64,000 nucleotides of DNA from Candidatus Binatia bacterium. GTDB taxonomy: Bacteria; Eisenbacteria; RBG-16-71-46; SZUA-252. This document shows positions 37,798 through 46,670 of the stretch, piece by piece (position 1 is the stretch's first letter; each line of letters begins with the position of its first letter). The stretch covers positions 62,001 through 126,000 of the forward strand of contig DASQJL010000082.1 of assembly GCA_035631035.1 (NCBI GenBank), in the 5' to 3' direction. The notes under the pieces were generated by a model that ran no database searches, was not told the DNA's origin, and saw nothing but the letters and a program-made list of their open reading frames with translations. The position numbers and the translations under genes are program-made.

Positions 37798-39539
37798 GCC
37801 GAGAAGTACTGCGGGAAGCGGCGGCTCATGAAGTCGGTCACGATGGTGCGCACCTCCGAGGGGGTGGACAGGCTGAGGCAGCGCTGCGCCAGGCTCACCG
37901 CCTCTTCGTACATCGAGGCGCGGAGGATCGTCTTGATCTCCGGAAGAAGGTAGGGGCTGACGCTCAGGTCAGCGACGCCGAGACCGAGAAGGAGCACCGC
38001 GTACAGCGGCTCCCCCGCCATCTCGCCGCAGATCCCCACCCGGATGCCGAACCGCTGCCCCGCCTCGATCACGGTGCGGATGGCGCGGAGCACCGCGGGA
38101 TGGAGCGGCTCGTAGACCTCGGCGAGCGACTCGTTCCCGCGATCGACGGCCAGCGTGTACTGGATCAGGTCGTTGGTGCCGATGCTCACGAAATCCGCCT
38201 CGCGCGCGATCAGGTCGATCGCGAAGACCGACGCGGGCGTCTCCACCATGACTCCGAGCGGCACCTGCTCGGCCATCGGCACCCCCTCGTGCGCGAGCTG
38301 CCGCCGCACGCGCGAGACGATGGCGCGCGCGCGGCGGAAATCCTCGAGACCCACGACCATCGGGAACATGATCCGCACGTTCCCGCAGGCGGTGGCGCGC
38401 AGGATCGCGCGCACCTGGGTGCGGAAGATCTCCTCGTGGCGGAGCGAGAAGCGAAGCCCCCGCATGCCGAGGAAGGGATTCCGCTCGACCGGCGTGCCGA
38501 GGTAGCTGGCGAACTTGTCCCCCCCCACGTCCAGCGTGCGGATGGTGACCGGGCGCGGGGCCATCGCCTCGACGATCGACTTGTAGGTGCCGAACTGCAC
38601 CTCTTCCGTCGGCAGCGAGCGGCGGGAGAGATAGAAGAACTCGGTGCGGTAGAGCCCGATGCCGTCGGCGCCGTTCTCGAGGATGCCCGGGAGCTCCTCC
38701 GGCACTTCGAGGTTCGCGCCCAGCGCGATGACGCGCCCGTCGGGCGTGACGCACCGCTCCTCGCGGAGCACGGCGAGGTTCGCGTTCAGCTCTTCGTAGC
38801 GGCGCTTCTTGCGTCGGTGCTCCTCGAGGATCTCCGGCTCGGGATCGAAAACCGCGACGCCCCGCGTGCCGTCCACGAGCGCGGTGGCCCCCTCGCGCGC
38901 CGCGTCCATCGCGCTCTTCAGGCCGACCACGGCGGGAATCCCCCGGGCGCGCGCCATGATCGCGGTGTGCGAGGTGCGGCCGCCGAGATCGGTCGCGAAG
39001 CCGAGGATCTTGTCGCGCGGCGCCAGCGCCATCTCGCTGGGCGGAAGGTCGGCCGCGACGATCAGCGAAGGAACGCTGAGGTCGCTCAGCGATCGGGAGC
39101 GGACGCCGCCCAGTTTTTCGAGCACGCGGCGGCGCACGTCGCGCACGTCGAGGGAGCGGCCGCGGGTGTACTCCCCGTCCGCCTCCTCCAGGCGCCCGGC
39201 CACCGTGGTCAGGATCCTCCGGTAGCAGAACCCCGCGGTCCGGAGATCGCGCTCGATCGCCTGCAGCGTGCGGGAGATCGCCTCGGGATCGTTCAGGATC
39301 TCGAGCTGGGCGTCGAGGATCCCCGCGTGTTCTTCGCTCGTCTCGGCGGCGATCTTGTCCCGCAGCTCGCGCACCTCGGCCGTGCCGGCGGCGATCGCCT
39401 CGCGGAAGCGGGCCTGCTCGGCCGCGACCTGGTCCGGGGCGATCGGCCCCGCGGGGATCTCGATCTCCTCGGGGTCCACGATGTGGACCGGTCCGATGCC
39501 GATGCCGGGCGAGGCGGCGATGCCGGTGAGGATGTTCAT
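37794..39539 (-). CDS. ptsI: PTS enzyme I (phosphoenolpyruvate-protein phosphotransferase)
   Basis: A 581-residue enzyme I, the usual length. The swivelling domain has the phosphorylated His 191 in GGRTSHTAIMARARG; the PEP-binding C-terminal barrel contains GADGIGLYRTEFFYL, MFPMVVGLEDFRRA and SIGTNDLIQYTLAVDR. It takes phosphate from PEP and gives it to HPr, encoded immediately upstream with a 4-nt ATGA overlap. It stands at the end of the PTS gene run. Confidence 0.97.
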   Translation of the reverse strand: MNILTGIAASPGIGIGPVHIVDPEEIEIPAGPIAPDQVAAEQARFREAIAAGTAEVRELRDKIAAETSEEHAGILDAQLEILNDPEAISRTLQAIERDLRTAGFCYRRILTTVAGRLEEADGEYTRGRSLDVRDVRRRVLEKLGGVRSRSLSDLSVPSLIVAADLPPSEMALAPRDKILGFATDLGGRTSHTAIMARARGIPAVVGLKSAMDAAREGATALVDGTRGVAVFDPEPEILEEHRRKKRRYEELNANLAVLREERCVTPDGRVIALGANLEVPEELPGILENGADGIGLYRTEFFYLSRRSLPTEEVQFGTYKSIVEAMAPRPVTIRTLDVGGDKFASYLGTPVERNPFLGMRGLRFSLRHEEIFRTQVRAILRATACGNVRIMFPMVVGLEDFRRARAIVSRVRRQLAHEGVPMAEQVPLGVMVETPASVFAIDLIAREADFVSIGTNDLIQYTLAVDRGNESLAEVYEPLHPAVLRAIRTVIEAGQRFGIRVGICGEMAGEPLYAVLLLGLGVADLSVSPYLLPEIKTILRASMYEEAVSLAQRCLSLSTPSEVRTIVTDFMSRRFPQYFSA

Positions 39540-39802
39540 TCTTCCCCGAATTTGTCGTTCACGACGCGAACCAGGGCGGCGAGCGCCTCGACCTCATCGT
39601 CCCCCTCGGTCCGGAGGAGGATCTCCGCGCCCCGCTCGGCCGCGAGCATCATGACGCCGAGGATGCTCTTGCCGTTCACCTCGAGGCCGTCGCGTCCCAC
39701 GATGATGTGCGACGCGAACTTGGCGGCCTCCTTGACGAACACGGAACAGGCGCGCGCGTGCAGCCCGAGCCGGTTCTGGATCGTCACCGTCTGTTCGACC
39801 AC
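39536..39802 (-). CDS. ptsH: PTS phosphocarrier protein HPr
   Basis: An 88-residue HPr with both regulatory residues: His 15 in GLHARAC (accepts phosphate from enzyme I) and Ser 46 in NGKSILGVMML (target of HPr kinase). The usual Pro after HAR is replaced by Ala-Cys. The presence of hprK a few genes upstream means both modifications are probably in use. It starts 10 nt after the IID stop and overlaps ptsI. Confidence 0.96.
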   Translation of the reverse strand: MVEQTVTIQNRLGLHARACSVFVKEAAKFASHIIVGRDGLEVNGKSILGVMMLAAERGAEILLRTEGDDEVEALAALVRVVNDKFGEE

Positions 39803-39812
39803 CCGCCCCCCT

Positions 39813-40634
39813 CTAGACCCAGGCCGCCATGACGCACCCCGCGAGCAGCGCGGCGAGCGCGACCTCGACCGGACGCCCCGGCATCGCCTTCCGGCCGGCG
39901 AGGCCCACGAGGGCGCCGAGCGCGACGGGCGTCAGCATCAGCGCCCACGCGGCGCCGCCTTCGTCCGCGCCGCCCCGGACCGCGCCCGCGGGACCCTGCA
40001 CCAGGGCCGCGAGGGCGAGGAACGCACCGAACGCGAACGCGCCGACACGCTCCAGAATCGCGTTTCGTTCGGAGAGTTGAAGCGAGCGGAGGAGCGCGGC
40101 CGGCCGGTCTCCCTCCCGGTAGCCGCGCGCGACGCCGGCGAGCCGGTACGGCAAAGCGACGGCATTGTACGTCAAAAGCAGGAACAGGGGACAGAGCAGC
40201 ACCCGGAGATCCGGAGCGCCCGATGCGGGGGGCGGCAGCACGAGCAGGGCGATCACGCTCAGGAGCCCCGCGAGCGGGCGGAGTGTCACCCAGAAGAGCG
40301 GGTCTCCGAGACCGGCGAGCGGCGTGGCCATGGCGCGCTTCGCGCCGTCGATCGCCGCTTCGGAGATCGGCTCGCCCGACGCCCGGCGCTCCTCGAGGCG
40401 CGCCGCGACCCCCAGGACGTAGCCGGAAAGAATCGGATGCGTGGCGAAATAGGCCAGGTGGCGGCGCAGCGCGGCGCCGCGCTCGGCGGGATCGGCGTAG
40501 AGCCGCCGCAGAAAGGGAATCATCGCGAAGCCGAAGCCCAGCCCCTGCATCCGCTCCGGCTGCAGGAGGGCCTGGATGTGGAACGACCGCGACGTCGCGC
40601 GGCCGAAGTCGGTCTTCGGGAACCGGTCGCTCAC
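39813..40634 (-). CDS. PTS mannose-family membrane subunit IID
   Basis: A 273-residue IID subunit. The N-terminal FHIQALLQPERMQGLGFGFAMIPFLRRLYAD and ERGAALRRHLAYFATHPIL phrases are characteristic (IID opens with an 'SFxxQasfNyermQ' theme), followed by GDPLFWVTLRPL and membrane helices to the end. Start is the GTG at 40634 that overlaps the IIC stop as GTGA. With IIC it forms the sugar channel of a mannose-type permease in the inner membrane. The transported sugar is not evident. Confidence 0.9.
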   Translation of the reverse strand: MSDRFPKTDFGRATSRSFHIQALLQPERMQGLGFGFAMIPFLRRLYADPAERGAALRRHLAYFATHPILSGYVLGVAARLEERRASGEPISEAAIDGAKRAMATPLAGLGDPLFWVTLRPLAGLLSVIALLVLPPPASGAPDLRVLLCPLFLLLTYNAVALPYRLAGVARGYREGDRPAALLRSLQLSERNAILERVGAFAFGAFLALAALVQGPAGAVRGGADEGGAAWALMLTPVALGALVGLAGRKAMPGRPVEVALAALLAGCVMAAWV

Positions 40635-41383
40635 GGAGCCGCCACCTTGAGCCCTTGAAGCAGGAAGGCCACGACCAGCGCCCCGAGCGCGGCCCAGCGC
40701 CATCCGTGCCGCCGCCCGCGGACGTGCGCGTTGAGTCCCGCGGCCGCGGCGGCCCCGAGGAGCACGGCGAAGACCACACCTGCGCGGCGCGCGGTCAGCT
40801 CGCCGGCGAAGCGCGGCAGATAGCTGAGCGCCGCCCAGAGGAGGAGGATGGTTCCCCCCCACGACCACGCCGCGCCGACCAGGAACGTCCGGCCGAGCCC
40901 GGCCCAGTAGAAGCGGTCGAACGAGGCCATGTCCCCCGCCGCGGCGAGGGCCTCGGCGCGCGCCACCGTGGCGCCGCCGGGACGGTGGAGACGCGCGAAC
41001 CAACCCCCCAGCACCGCCGAGAGGAGTCCCGCCCCCACGCCGATCACGACCCACAGGATCCCGCCCGCCGAGACCGCGAGGGCGGGATGGAGGCGCGGAA
41101 GCGCCAGCAGCGCGACGGCGCTCCCCACCACCGACGCGGTCGCCGTGTCGCGCGGCGCCTGCGCCGCCGGGAGCGCGGGATCGGTCAGGAGCAGCTGCAG
41201 AATTCCGCCCACGGCGAGCGGGATCCGGAGCGCCCAGAGCTCCCACTCCGGGCCGGGATTGATCAGGGCGCCGGCCAGGCACGCGCCGACCAGAGGCTGG
41301 CTCAGCATGAGGCTCCAGCCGGCGGCGCGGTCGACGGCGAGGATGCCGCCCACGAGCGAGACGCGGATCAGCTCCCCGACCAC
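40631..41383 (-). CDS. PTS mannose-family membrane subunit IIC
   Basis: A 250-residue very hydrophobic protein of about seven helices. The opening VSLVGGILAVDRAAGWSLMLSQPLVGACLAGALI matches the IIC start, where GDxxxG and RxxxSQPLV-like phrases occur. Start taken at GTG 41383 (GGGGGG four nt upstream), 37 nt after IIB; a later GTG in the same phrase is possible. Partners IIA, IIB and IID flank it. Confidence 0.85.
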   Translation of the reverse strand: MVGELIRVSLVGGILAVDRAAGWSLMLSQPLVGACLAGALINPGPEWELWALRIPLAVGGILQLLLTDPALPAAQAPRDTATASVVGSAVALLALPRLHPALAVSAGGILWVVIGVGAGLLSAVLGGWFARLHRPGGATVARAEALAAAGDMASFDRFYWAGLGRTFLVGAAWSWGGTILLLWAALSYLPRFAGELTARRAGVVFAVLLGAAAAAGLNAHVRGRRHGWRWAALGALVVAFLLQGLKVAAP

Positions 41384-41418
41384 GGCGCCCCCCCGGCGCG
41401 GCCGCCGCGCGCGCGCGC
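41384..41418. repeat. 35-nt run of only G and C, including alternating CG
   Basis: Between IIB and IIC every base from 41384 to 41418 is G or C, with an alternating CG core (41406-41417) able in principle to form Z-DNA or a stable RNA stem. It includes the poor ribosome site of IIC. Confidence 0.5.
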
Positions 41419-41420
41419 CG

Positions 41421-41909
41421 TCACGACGCGCTCCCGGGCAGCAGCTCTTCGAGCGGATGCTCGGGATTGCTGGGCAGGTCCCGCGCCGCGACCCGGACGC
41501 CGAGCGAGGCGAGGCGCGAGAGCCGCGCGCGGTCCTGTTCGTCCAGGAACACGTAGGGCAGCACCGGCGAGCGCCCCGGCGCGTGATGCAGGCCGCCGAC
41601 ATTGAGATCGGGGATCGGAAAGCCTCCCAGGACCAGCCGCAGCGGCTCGTCGAGTCCCGGGAAGAGCATCACCGCGCGCTCGCGCTCCACCAGGGCGCGG
41701 GTCTCCGGCGCGAGCGCCTCGCGCACCGAGACGCAGCGGCCCGCGGCGTCTTCCGGCACGGCCAGCAGATAGAGGTCTCCGCGGGCAGGATCCGCCGCGA
41801 GCTCGTCCGAGACGACGAGGTACAGGGTGGGGCGGAGCGCACGGCCCCATCCGTGGGCGACCTGCCCGTGGACCAGCCGGTCGTCGACGCGCGCCAGGAG
41901 CAGCGGCAC
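41421..41909 (-). CDS. PTS mannose-family subunit IIB
   Basis: A 162-residue cytoplasmic IIB. The signature ARVDDRLVHGQV at residues 6-17 holds the phosphorylated His 14; the C-terminal PDLNVGGLHHAPGRSPVL region matches the family. It receives phosphate from IIA and passes it to the incoming sugar. Its GTG start shares one base with the IIA stop (TAGTG). Confidence 0.93.
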   Translation of the reverse strand: MPLLLARVDDRLVHGQVAHGWGRALRPTLYLVVSDELAADPARGDLYLLAVPEDAAGRCVSVREALAPETRALVERERAVMLFPGLDEPLRLVLGGFPIPDLNVGGLHHAPGRSPVLPYVFLDEQDRARLSRLASLGVRVAARDLPSNPEHPLEELLPGSAS

Positions 41910-42313
41910 TAGTAGAGGACGATCCCCGCCTTCCCCTTGGCTTCCATGCGCGCGAGGAGCTGTTCCAAGGGGATGGCGTCGCGGTTGTAGAAGAACTCGA
42001 GGAGCATGGGAAGGTTCACGCCGGCGATCCGCTTCACGGTCCGCGCGGCGGGTTCGGCGCGGCGCGTGGCGATGCCGCAGCTTCCCGCGGCGAGATCGCT
42101 GAACAGGACGACGGGCGCGCCCTCGGGAAGGCCGGCGATCTCCGCGTCGATCCGGTCCCGGAGGCCGTCGGCGGAGAGCCCGCTGTTGCTGACCGTGATC
42201 ACCGCGGATTGCGCGCCGAGGATCGCCTCCACCGTCCGCACCAGCTCCTCCCCCAGCACGCCGTGCGTGACCAGGATCGCGACCGGTCGCGCGCCTCCGG
42301 CGGGGCCGTTCAT
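41909..42313 (-). CDS. PTS mannose-family subunit IIA
   Basis: A 134-residue IIA. The phosphorylation site is His 17 in ILVTHGVLGEELV; GAPVVLFSDLAAGSC and ITVSNSGLS are further family marks. ATG 42313 has GGAG 8 nt upstream. It sits 5 nt after hprK. Near rpoN such subunits can also serve regulation rather than transport, but full IIB, IIC and IID here favour real uptake. Confidence 0.93.
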   Translation of the reverse strand: MNGPAGGARPVAILVTHGVLGEELVRTVEAILGAQSAVITVSNSGLSADGLRDRIDAEIAGLPEGAPVVLFSDLAAGSCGIATRRAEPAARTVKRIAGVNLPMLLEFFYNRDAIPLEQLLARMEAKGKAGIVLY

Positions 42314-42318
42314 GGCGG

Positions 42319-43302
42319 CTACTCCGTGTCGTCCCGAACGAGCGGGCTCGAGAGGACCTTCATGCGCATCGATTCGAGCAGCCGGTCGTTCAGGGCCCGC
42401 GCGGGATGGTAGCCGTAGACCTTGACCAGGTGGTTCAGCGCGACGACTTCTGCGATCACGGTGATGTTCTTCCCCGGGAAGATGGGAATGGTGACCAGCG
42501 GGATCTCGACCTCGAGGTGCTTCACCGTCTGCTCGTCCATCCCGAGGCGCTCGTAGTCGCGCGCCTCGCTCCAGTCGGTCAGGTGGACCTCGACCTCGAC
42601 GCGCTTCTGCCCGCGGATCGAGCGGATGCCGAAGATCGACTGGACGTCGATGATGCCGAGCCCGCGGATCTCCATCGTGTGCTTCAGGACCTCGTTGCAC
42701 GATCCGATCAGGATGTCGCCGTGGCGGCGCGTGATCCGGACCACGTCGTCGGCAACCAGGCGATGGCCGCGCTCCACCAGGTCGAGCGCGGTCTCGCTCT
42801 TGCCGATGCCGCTCCGTCCGGTGAAGAGCAGCCCCACGCCGTAGACGTCCACGAGGGAGCCGTGGGTCGTGACGTGCGGGGCGAAGACGAAGTCGAGATA
42901 GGCCGTGAGCTGGTGGATGAAGGGGGTCGTGTCCTGCGGCGTGCGGAAGACCGGGACCCCTTCCCCGTTCGCCCGATGGAGGAGGCCGGCGGGAAGGTCG
43001 AGCCCCTTCGCCACGATGATGCAGGGGACGCGGAACTGGAAGAAGCGGTCCAGCGCCTCGGTCTGCTCCTTGGGCCCCAGCGTCTGGAAATAGGCGATCT
43101 CGGTGCGACCGAAGATCTGGATGCGCTCGGCCAGAAAGTTCTCGGTGAAGCCCATGAGCGCCATCCCGGGCCGGTTGATGTCGCTCATGGTGATCGGAAT
43201 CTTCGAATCGCTGGAGTCCGACAGGAGCTCCAGGCTCAGCTGCTCCTTCTGGCGCTCGTAGAGCTGCGCGACCGTGAGGGTCGGCGGACTATTCGAGCTC
43301 AA
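42319..43302 (-). CDS. hprK: HPr kinase/phosphorylase
   Basis: A 327-residue enzyme that phosphorylates HPr on Ser 46 and reverses this. Walker A is GRSGIGKS (162-169), and MEIRGLGIIDVQSIFGI is the HprK signature. The only sensible start is a TTG at 43302 (GGGAGG 9 nt upstream), which overlaps the hpf stop by 14 nt; no ATG or GTG occurs before the conserved region. With HPr Ser 46 in the same operon, this gives a self-contained PTS control circuit. Confidence 0.95.
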   Translation of the reverse strand: MSSNSPPTLTVAQLYERQKEQLSLELLSDSSDSKIPITMSDINRPGMALMGFTENFLAERIQIFGRTEIAYFQTLGPKEQTEALDRFFQFRVPCIIVAKGLDLPAGLLHRANGEGVPVFRTPQDTTPFIHQLTAYLDFVFAPHVTTHGSLVDVYGVGLLFTGRSGIGKSETALDLVERGHRLVADDVVRITRRHGDILIGSCNEVLKHTMEIRGLGIIDVQSIFGIRSIRGQKRVEVEVHLTDWSEARDYERLGMDEQTVKHLEVEIPLVTIPIFPGKNITVIAEVVALNHLVKVYGYHPARALNDRLLESMRMKVLSSPLVRDDTE

Positions 43303-43828
43303 GGAGCGCGACCTCCCGGTCCCCGAGACGATAGGCGACGCGCAGTCCCGCGTTCGTTCCGCGCTCCGAGAAGACGAGCACCGGCTTGTTCCCCTTGAGG
43401 AGCGCGCGGGCCGCCTGCTCCGCCGAGAGGAGCGGCGCGCGCGTCTTCCGGCGGACGACGGAGATGCCGGCCGGGCGCGTGCTCGGGAGCTGGAGCGATT
43501 CCAGCTCGGCCGGCTCGGCGCGCATGGCCGGGGCGCGCTTCTTCTTGTCCTTGAGCCGGTCCTTGTGCCGCGTGAGCGCCTTCTCCTGCTTGGCCAGCAC
43601 CTGGTCCAGAGCCACGAGCGGATCCTGGTCGGTGCCGCGGGTCAGGAGATCGACGGCGTTGCCGTGCAGGCGGATCTCGGCGATGTGCCGGAAGCCCTCC
43701 TTGGTGACGACCAGCTCCGCCCGGATGAGGCTGGGATAGAAGCGCGCGAGCTTCTGGATGCGGGCCTCCGCGGATTCGCGAAACGCGGGGGTGGGCTTCC
43801 AGTGGCGCCCTTTGATCGTGATGTCCAT
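43289..43828 (-). CDS. hpf: Ribosome hibernation promoting factor (long form)
   Basis: A 179-residue HPF/RaiA protein. The N-terminal ITIKGRHWKPTPAFRESAEARIQKL domain docks in the 30S subunit; the C-terminal PLLSAEQAARALLKGNKPVLVF domain is the dimerisation tail of long HPF. The two are joined by a charged linker (KDKKKRAPAMRAEPAELESL). It stores ribosomes as 100S dimers in slow growth. Placement after rpoN is classic. Confidence 0.94.
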   Translation of the reverse strand: MDITIKGRHWKPTPAFRESAEARIQKLARFYPSLIRAELVVTKEGFRHIAEIRLHGNAVDLLTRGTDQDPLVALDQVLAKQEKALTRHKDRLKDKKKRAPAMRAEPAELESLQLPSTRPAGISVVRRKTRAPLLSAEQAARALLKGNKPVLVFSERGTNAGLRVAYRLGDREVALLELE

Positions 43829-43859
43829 GGCTTCCTTTCTGGGATGGATGCGCGCGGGT

Positions 43860-45293
43860 TCAGGCGTACCGGCGCCGGGCCCGGGCGGGCAGGATGCGGA
43901 GGGCTTCGCGATACTTGGCCACGGTGCGGCGCGCGATCTTGAGCCCCGACTCCTGGAGCACCTCCGCGATGCGCTGGTCGCTCATCGGGTCCAGCTTGTC
44001 CTCGCCGTTGATGAGCTGGAGGATCTTGTCCTTGGCCGCCTTCGCCGAGACGTCGTCCCCTTCCTCGGTCGCGAGGCCGCTCGAGAAGAAGTACTTGAGC
44101 TCGAAGACGCCCCGCGGGGTCTGCACGTACTTGTTCGTCGTGACGCGGCTGACCGTGGATTCGTGCATGCCGATCTGGTTCGCGATCTGCTGGAGCGTGA
44201 GCGGCCGGAGCCCTTCGACGCCCTTCTCGAAGAAGTCCCGCTGCTCCTCGACGATGCGCCGCATCACCTTGATCATCGTCTTCCGCCGCTGCTCGATCGT
44301 CTGGATCAGCCACTTGGCCGAGTTGAGCTTCTCCGAGATGAACTTCCGCTCCTCGTCGCCGCCGCTCTTCTTGCGCAGGATGTGCTGGTAGGCGTTGTTG
44401 ATGCGGAGCCGCGGCACGTTCCGGTCGTTCAGCGAGACCACGTAGTCCTCGCCGACGCGCTCGACCACGAGATCGGGCGTGACATAGCGCGTCTCCTCCG
44501 CGGCGACCTCCTGTCCCGGACGCGGATCGAGGGTCGCGATCAGGTCTCCGGCGCCCTGCACCTCTTCCACCGTGCAGCGCATCGCGCGGGCGATCTCGCT
44601 GAAGCGCTTGTTGAGGAGATTGTCGAACTGCTCCTGGACGATCCGGCCGGCCAGCGTGGCCTGGAGGTTCTTCTGCGCGAGCTGGATCCAGAGGCACTCT
44701 TGCAGGTTCCGCGCGCCGACGCCCGCGGGCTCGAACGTCTGGATCTTGGCCAGCACCTCCTCCACCTTCTCGGGAGGCGCGGCCAGCGCCTCGGCCACCT
44801 CGTCCACCGTCGTCTGCAGATAGCCGTTCTCGTCGATGGAGCCGATCAGGTAGTCGCCGATCGAGAGCTCCAGCTCGCCCATGCCCGTCAGGCGGAGCTG
44901 CTCGCCCAGGTGCTCGCTCAGGCTCTTCACCGTGACCGGCACCTTCTCGTAGAACTCCTCGCCCGGATCGTCGGTGCGGGGCGCCACCGGGCCGTCCCAC
45001 GAAGAGTCCGGCCAGAAATCCTCCCACTCCACTTTCTGGTCCTCGGGGGTCGCGTCGGGCGCCTCGGGCTGCTCGGACTCCTTGAGCCCGGTCTCCTCCT
45101 TGGCGTCGTCGATCTCCTGGACCTCTTCCACCTCGTCCACTTCCTCGAGCATCGGATTGCGCTCGAGCTCCGCCTTCAGCGCCTGCTGCAGCTCCAGCGT
45201 CGGCATCTGAAGCAGCTTCAGCGCCTGCTGCAGACGCTGCGTGATGATCAGCGTCTGCCGCATCTGCTGGTGGAGGCCGGCTTTCATTTCCAT
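43860..45293 (-). CDS. rpoN: RNA polymerase sigma-54 factor
   Basis: A 477-residue sigma-54. The Gln/Leu-rich region I (RQTLIITQRLQQALKLLQMPT) binds activators; an acidic stretch (MLEEVDEVEEVQEIDDAKEE) forms region II; region III ends with the helix-turn-helix HESTVSRVTTNKYV and the RpoN box ARRTVAKYRE (454-463). It directs polymerase to -24/-12 promoters opened by AAA+ activators, none of which is encoded in the window. ATG 45293, with lptB 12 nt upstream. Confidence 0.96.
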   Translation of the reverse strand: MEMKAGLHQQMRQTLIITQRLQQALKLLQMPTLELQQALKAELERNPMLEEVDEVEEVQEIDDAKEETGLKESEQPEAPDATPEDQKVEWEDFWPDSSWDGPVAPRTDDPGEEFYEKVPVTVKSLSEHLGEQLRLTGMGELELSIGDYLIGSIDENGYLQTTVDEVAEALAAPPEKVEEVLAKIQTFEPAGVGARNLQECLWIQLAQKNLQATLAGRIVQEQFDNLLNKRFSEIARAMRCTVEEVQGAGDLIATLDPRPGQEVAAEETRYVTPDLVVERVGEDYVVSLNDRNVPRLRINNAYQHILRKKSGGDEERKFISEKLNSAKWLIQTIEQRRKTMIKVMRRIVEEQRDFFEKGVEGLRPLTLQQIANQIGMHESTVSRVTTNKYVQTPRGVFELKYFFSSGLATEEGDDVSAKAAKDKILQLINGEDKLDPMSDQRIAEVLQESGLKIARRTVAKYREALRILPARARRRYA

Positions 45294-45305
45294 CGGGGGG
45301 TTCCT

Positions 45306-46031
45306 CTAATCCAGACGGAATCGCTCGCCCAGATAGATCTGGCGCGCGACCGGGTCGTCGGCCAGCTCCCGGCTGGTGCCCTGGAGCAGGATCCGTCCCT
45401 CGAACATGATGTACGCGCGGTCCGTGGTGCTCAACGTCTCCCGCACGTTGTGGTCGGTGATCAGAATGCCCAGTCCTTTCGCCTGCAGCCGTCCGACGAT
45501 GTCCTGGATCTCGGCCACCGCGATGGGGTCGATCCCCACGAACGGCTCGTCCAGCAGCATGAACTTCGGCTCGGTCACCAGCGCCCGCGTGATCTCCACG
45601 CGCCGGCGCTCCCCGCCCGAGAGGTTGTACCCCTTCCGGTCGGCGAGGTGCGCAATGTTCAGCTCCTCGAGGAGCTGCGCGAGCCGCGACGCCCGCTCCT
45701 TCCGCGAGAGCGGCAGCGTCTCGAGGATCGCGAGAATGTTCTCGCGCACCGTCAGGCGCCGGAAGATCGACGGCTCCTGCGCCAGGTATCCGATGCCCAG
45801 GCGCGCCCGCCGGTGCATCGGCATCCGGGTGATGTCCCGTCCGTCCACCAGGATCTGCCCCGCGTCGGCGCGGAGCAGCCCCACGATCAGATAGAACGTC
45901 GTCGTCTTCCCCGCCCCGTTCGGGCCGAGAAGGCCGACCACTTCACCCTGGTCCACCGTGATCGACACCTTGTCGACCACCTTCCACTGCCCGTAGTACC
46001 GCTCGAGGTCCCGCGCGACCAGCCCGCTCAC
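45306..46031 (-). CDS. lptB: LPS export ABC transporter ATP-binding protein
   Basis: A 241-residue ABC ATPase: Walker [11 protein letters not shown], signature [13 protein letters not shown], Walker [15 protein letters not shown]-loop LITDHNV. The last phrase plus the short length and the neighbour lptC identify LptB, motor for LPS transfer from the inner membrane through LptFG. GTG 46031 overlaps the lptC stop as GTGA. lptA, normally between the two, is missing here. Confidence 0.94.
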   Translation of the reverse strand: MSGLVARDLERYYGQWKVVDKVSITVDQGEVVGLLGPNGAGKTTTFYLIVGLLRADAGQILVDGRDITRMPMHRRARLGIGYLAQEPSIFRRLTVRENILAILETLPLSRKERASRLAQLLEELNIAHLADRKGYNLSGGERRRVEITRALVTEPKFMLLDEPFVGIDPIAVAEIQDIVGRLQAKGLGILITDHNVRETLSTTDRAYIMFEGRILLQGTSRELADDPVARQIYLGERFRLD

Positions 46032-46666
46032 AGGGAGTCGACGTTCCCCTCGGTATCCGTCACCTCGGCGCGGACCTCGCGCCGGAGGTGGAAGTGGTCC
46101 AGGCTCGGATCGCTCTCGAATCCGTAGCCGGTCACCACGTCGTGCTGCCGCGTCACCTTGACGAAGCCGTCCGAGACGATCTTGCCGGCCGTGTTCTGCC
46201 AGCGCAGGGAATCGGTCTCCATCCGGATGCCGCTCTCGGTCGTCACCACCACGTTGCCCCGCGCCTCCAGATCGTTCGTCCGCTGGTGCACCCGCCCCGT
46301 CTTCGCGACGAGGGTCGAGAACTTCTTGCCTTCCTTGTCGAAGAATTCGATCCGGACCGTCTTCGCGTCGACGAGGCTCTGATCGTTGTACATCGCGGCA
46401 TAGGACGCCCAGAGGGTCCAGTTCTTCTTCCCCTCCGAGCTCTCCGTGAGGGTGAAGTCCCGCGCCTCCTGATCCGGCAGCCGGACATCTTCCCCGGTCG
46501 GGGTCGAGGCCGGACGCGACTGGCACCCGAACGCCGTCAGGACGGCGGCCAGCGCGACCAGGACCGGCGCTCGCGCCAGGACCCGGCTCCGGCGGAGTCC
46601 CGCCGGCGACCCGGAGCGCGACTCTACCACGGCGCTTCGAGCGTGGTCAAACTGTTGCGCCGCCAT
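46028..46666 (-). CDS. lptC: LptC-like LPS export protein, lipoprotein form
   Basis: A 212-residue LptC/OstA-like protein. The signal peptide ends in TAFGC (lipobox, Cys about residue 48) rather than a retained transmembrane anchor. The beta-jellyroll portion includes [28 protein letters not shown] and [23 protein letters not shown], the repeat theme of LptC and LptA. The chain is longer before the signal peptide than usual (about 28 extra residues), so the start may lie inside. It would bridge LptB2FG to the periplasmic LPS path. Confidence 0.88.
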   Translation of the reverse strand: MAAQQFDHARSAVVESRSGSPAGLRRSRVLARAPVLVALAAVLTAFGCQSRPASTPTGEDVRLPDQEARDFTLTESSEGKKNWTLWASYAAMYNDQSLVDAKTVRIEFFDKEGKKFSTLVAKTGRVHQRTNDLEARGNVVVTTESGIRMETDSLRWQNTAGKIVSDGFVKVTRQHDVVTGYGFESDPSLDHFHLRREVRAEVTDTEGNVDSL

Positions 46667-46670
46667 GGTC

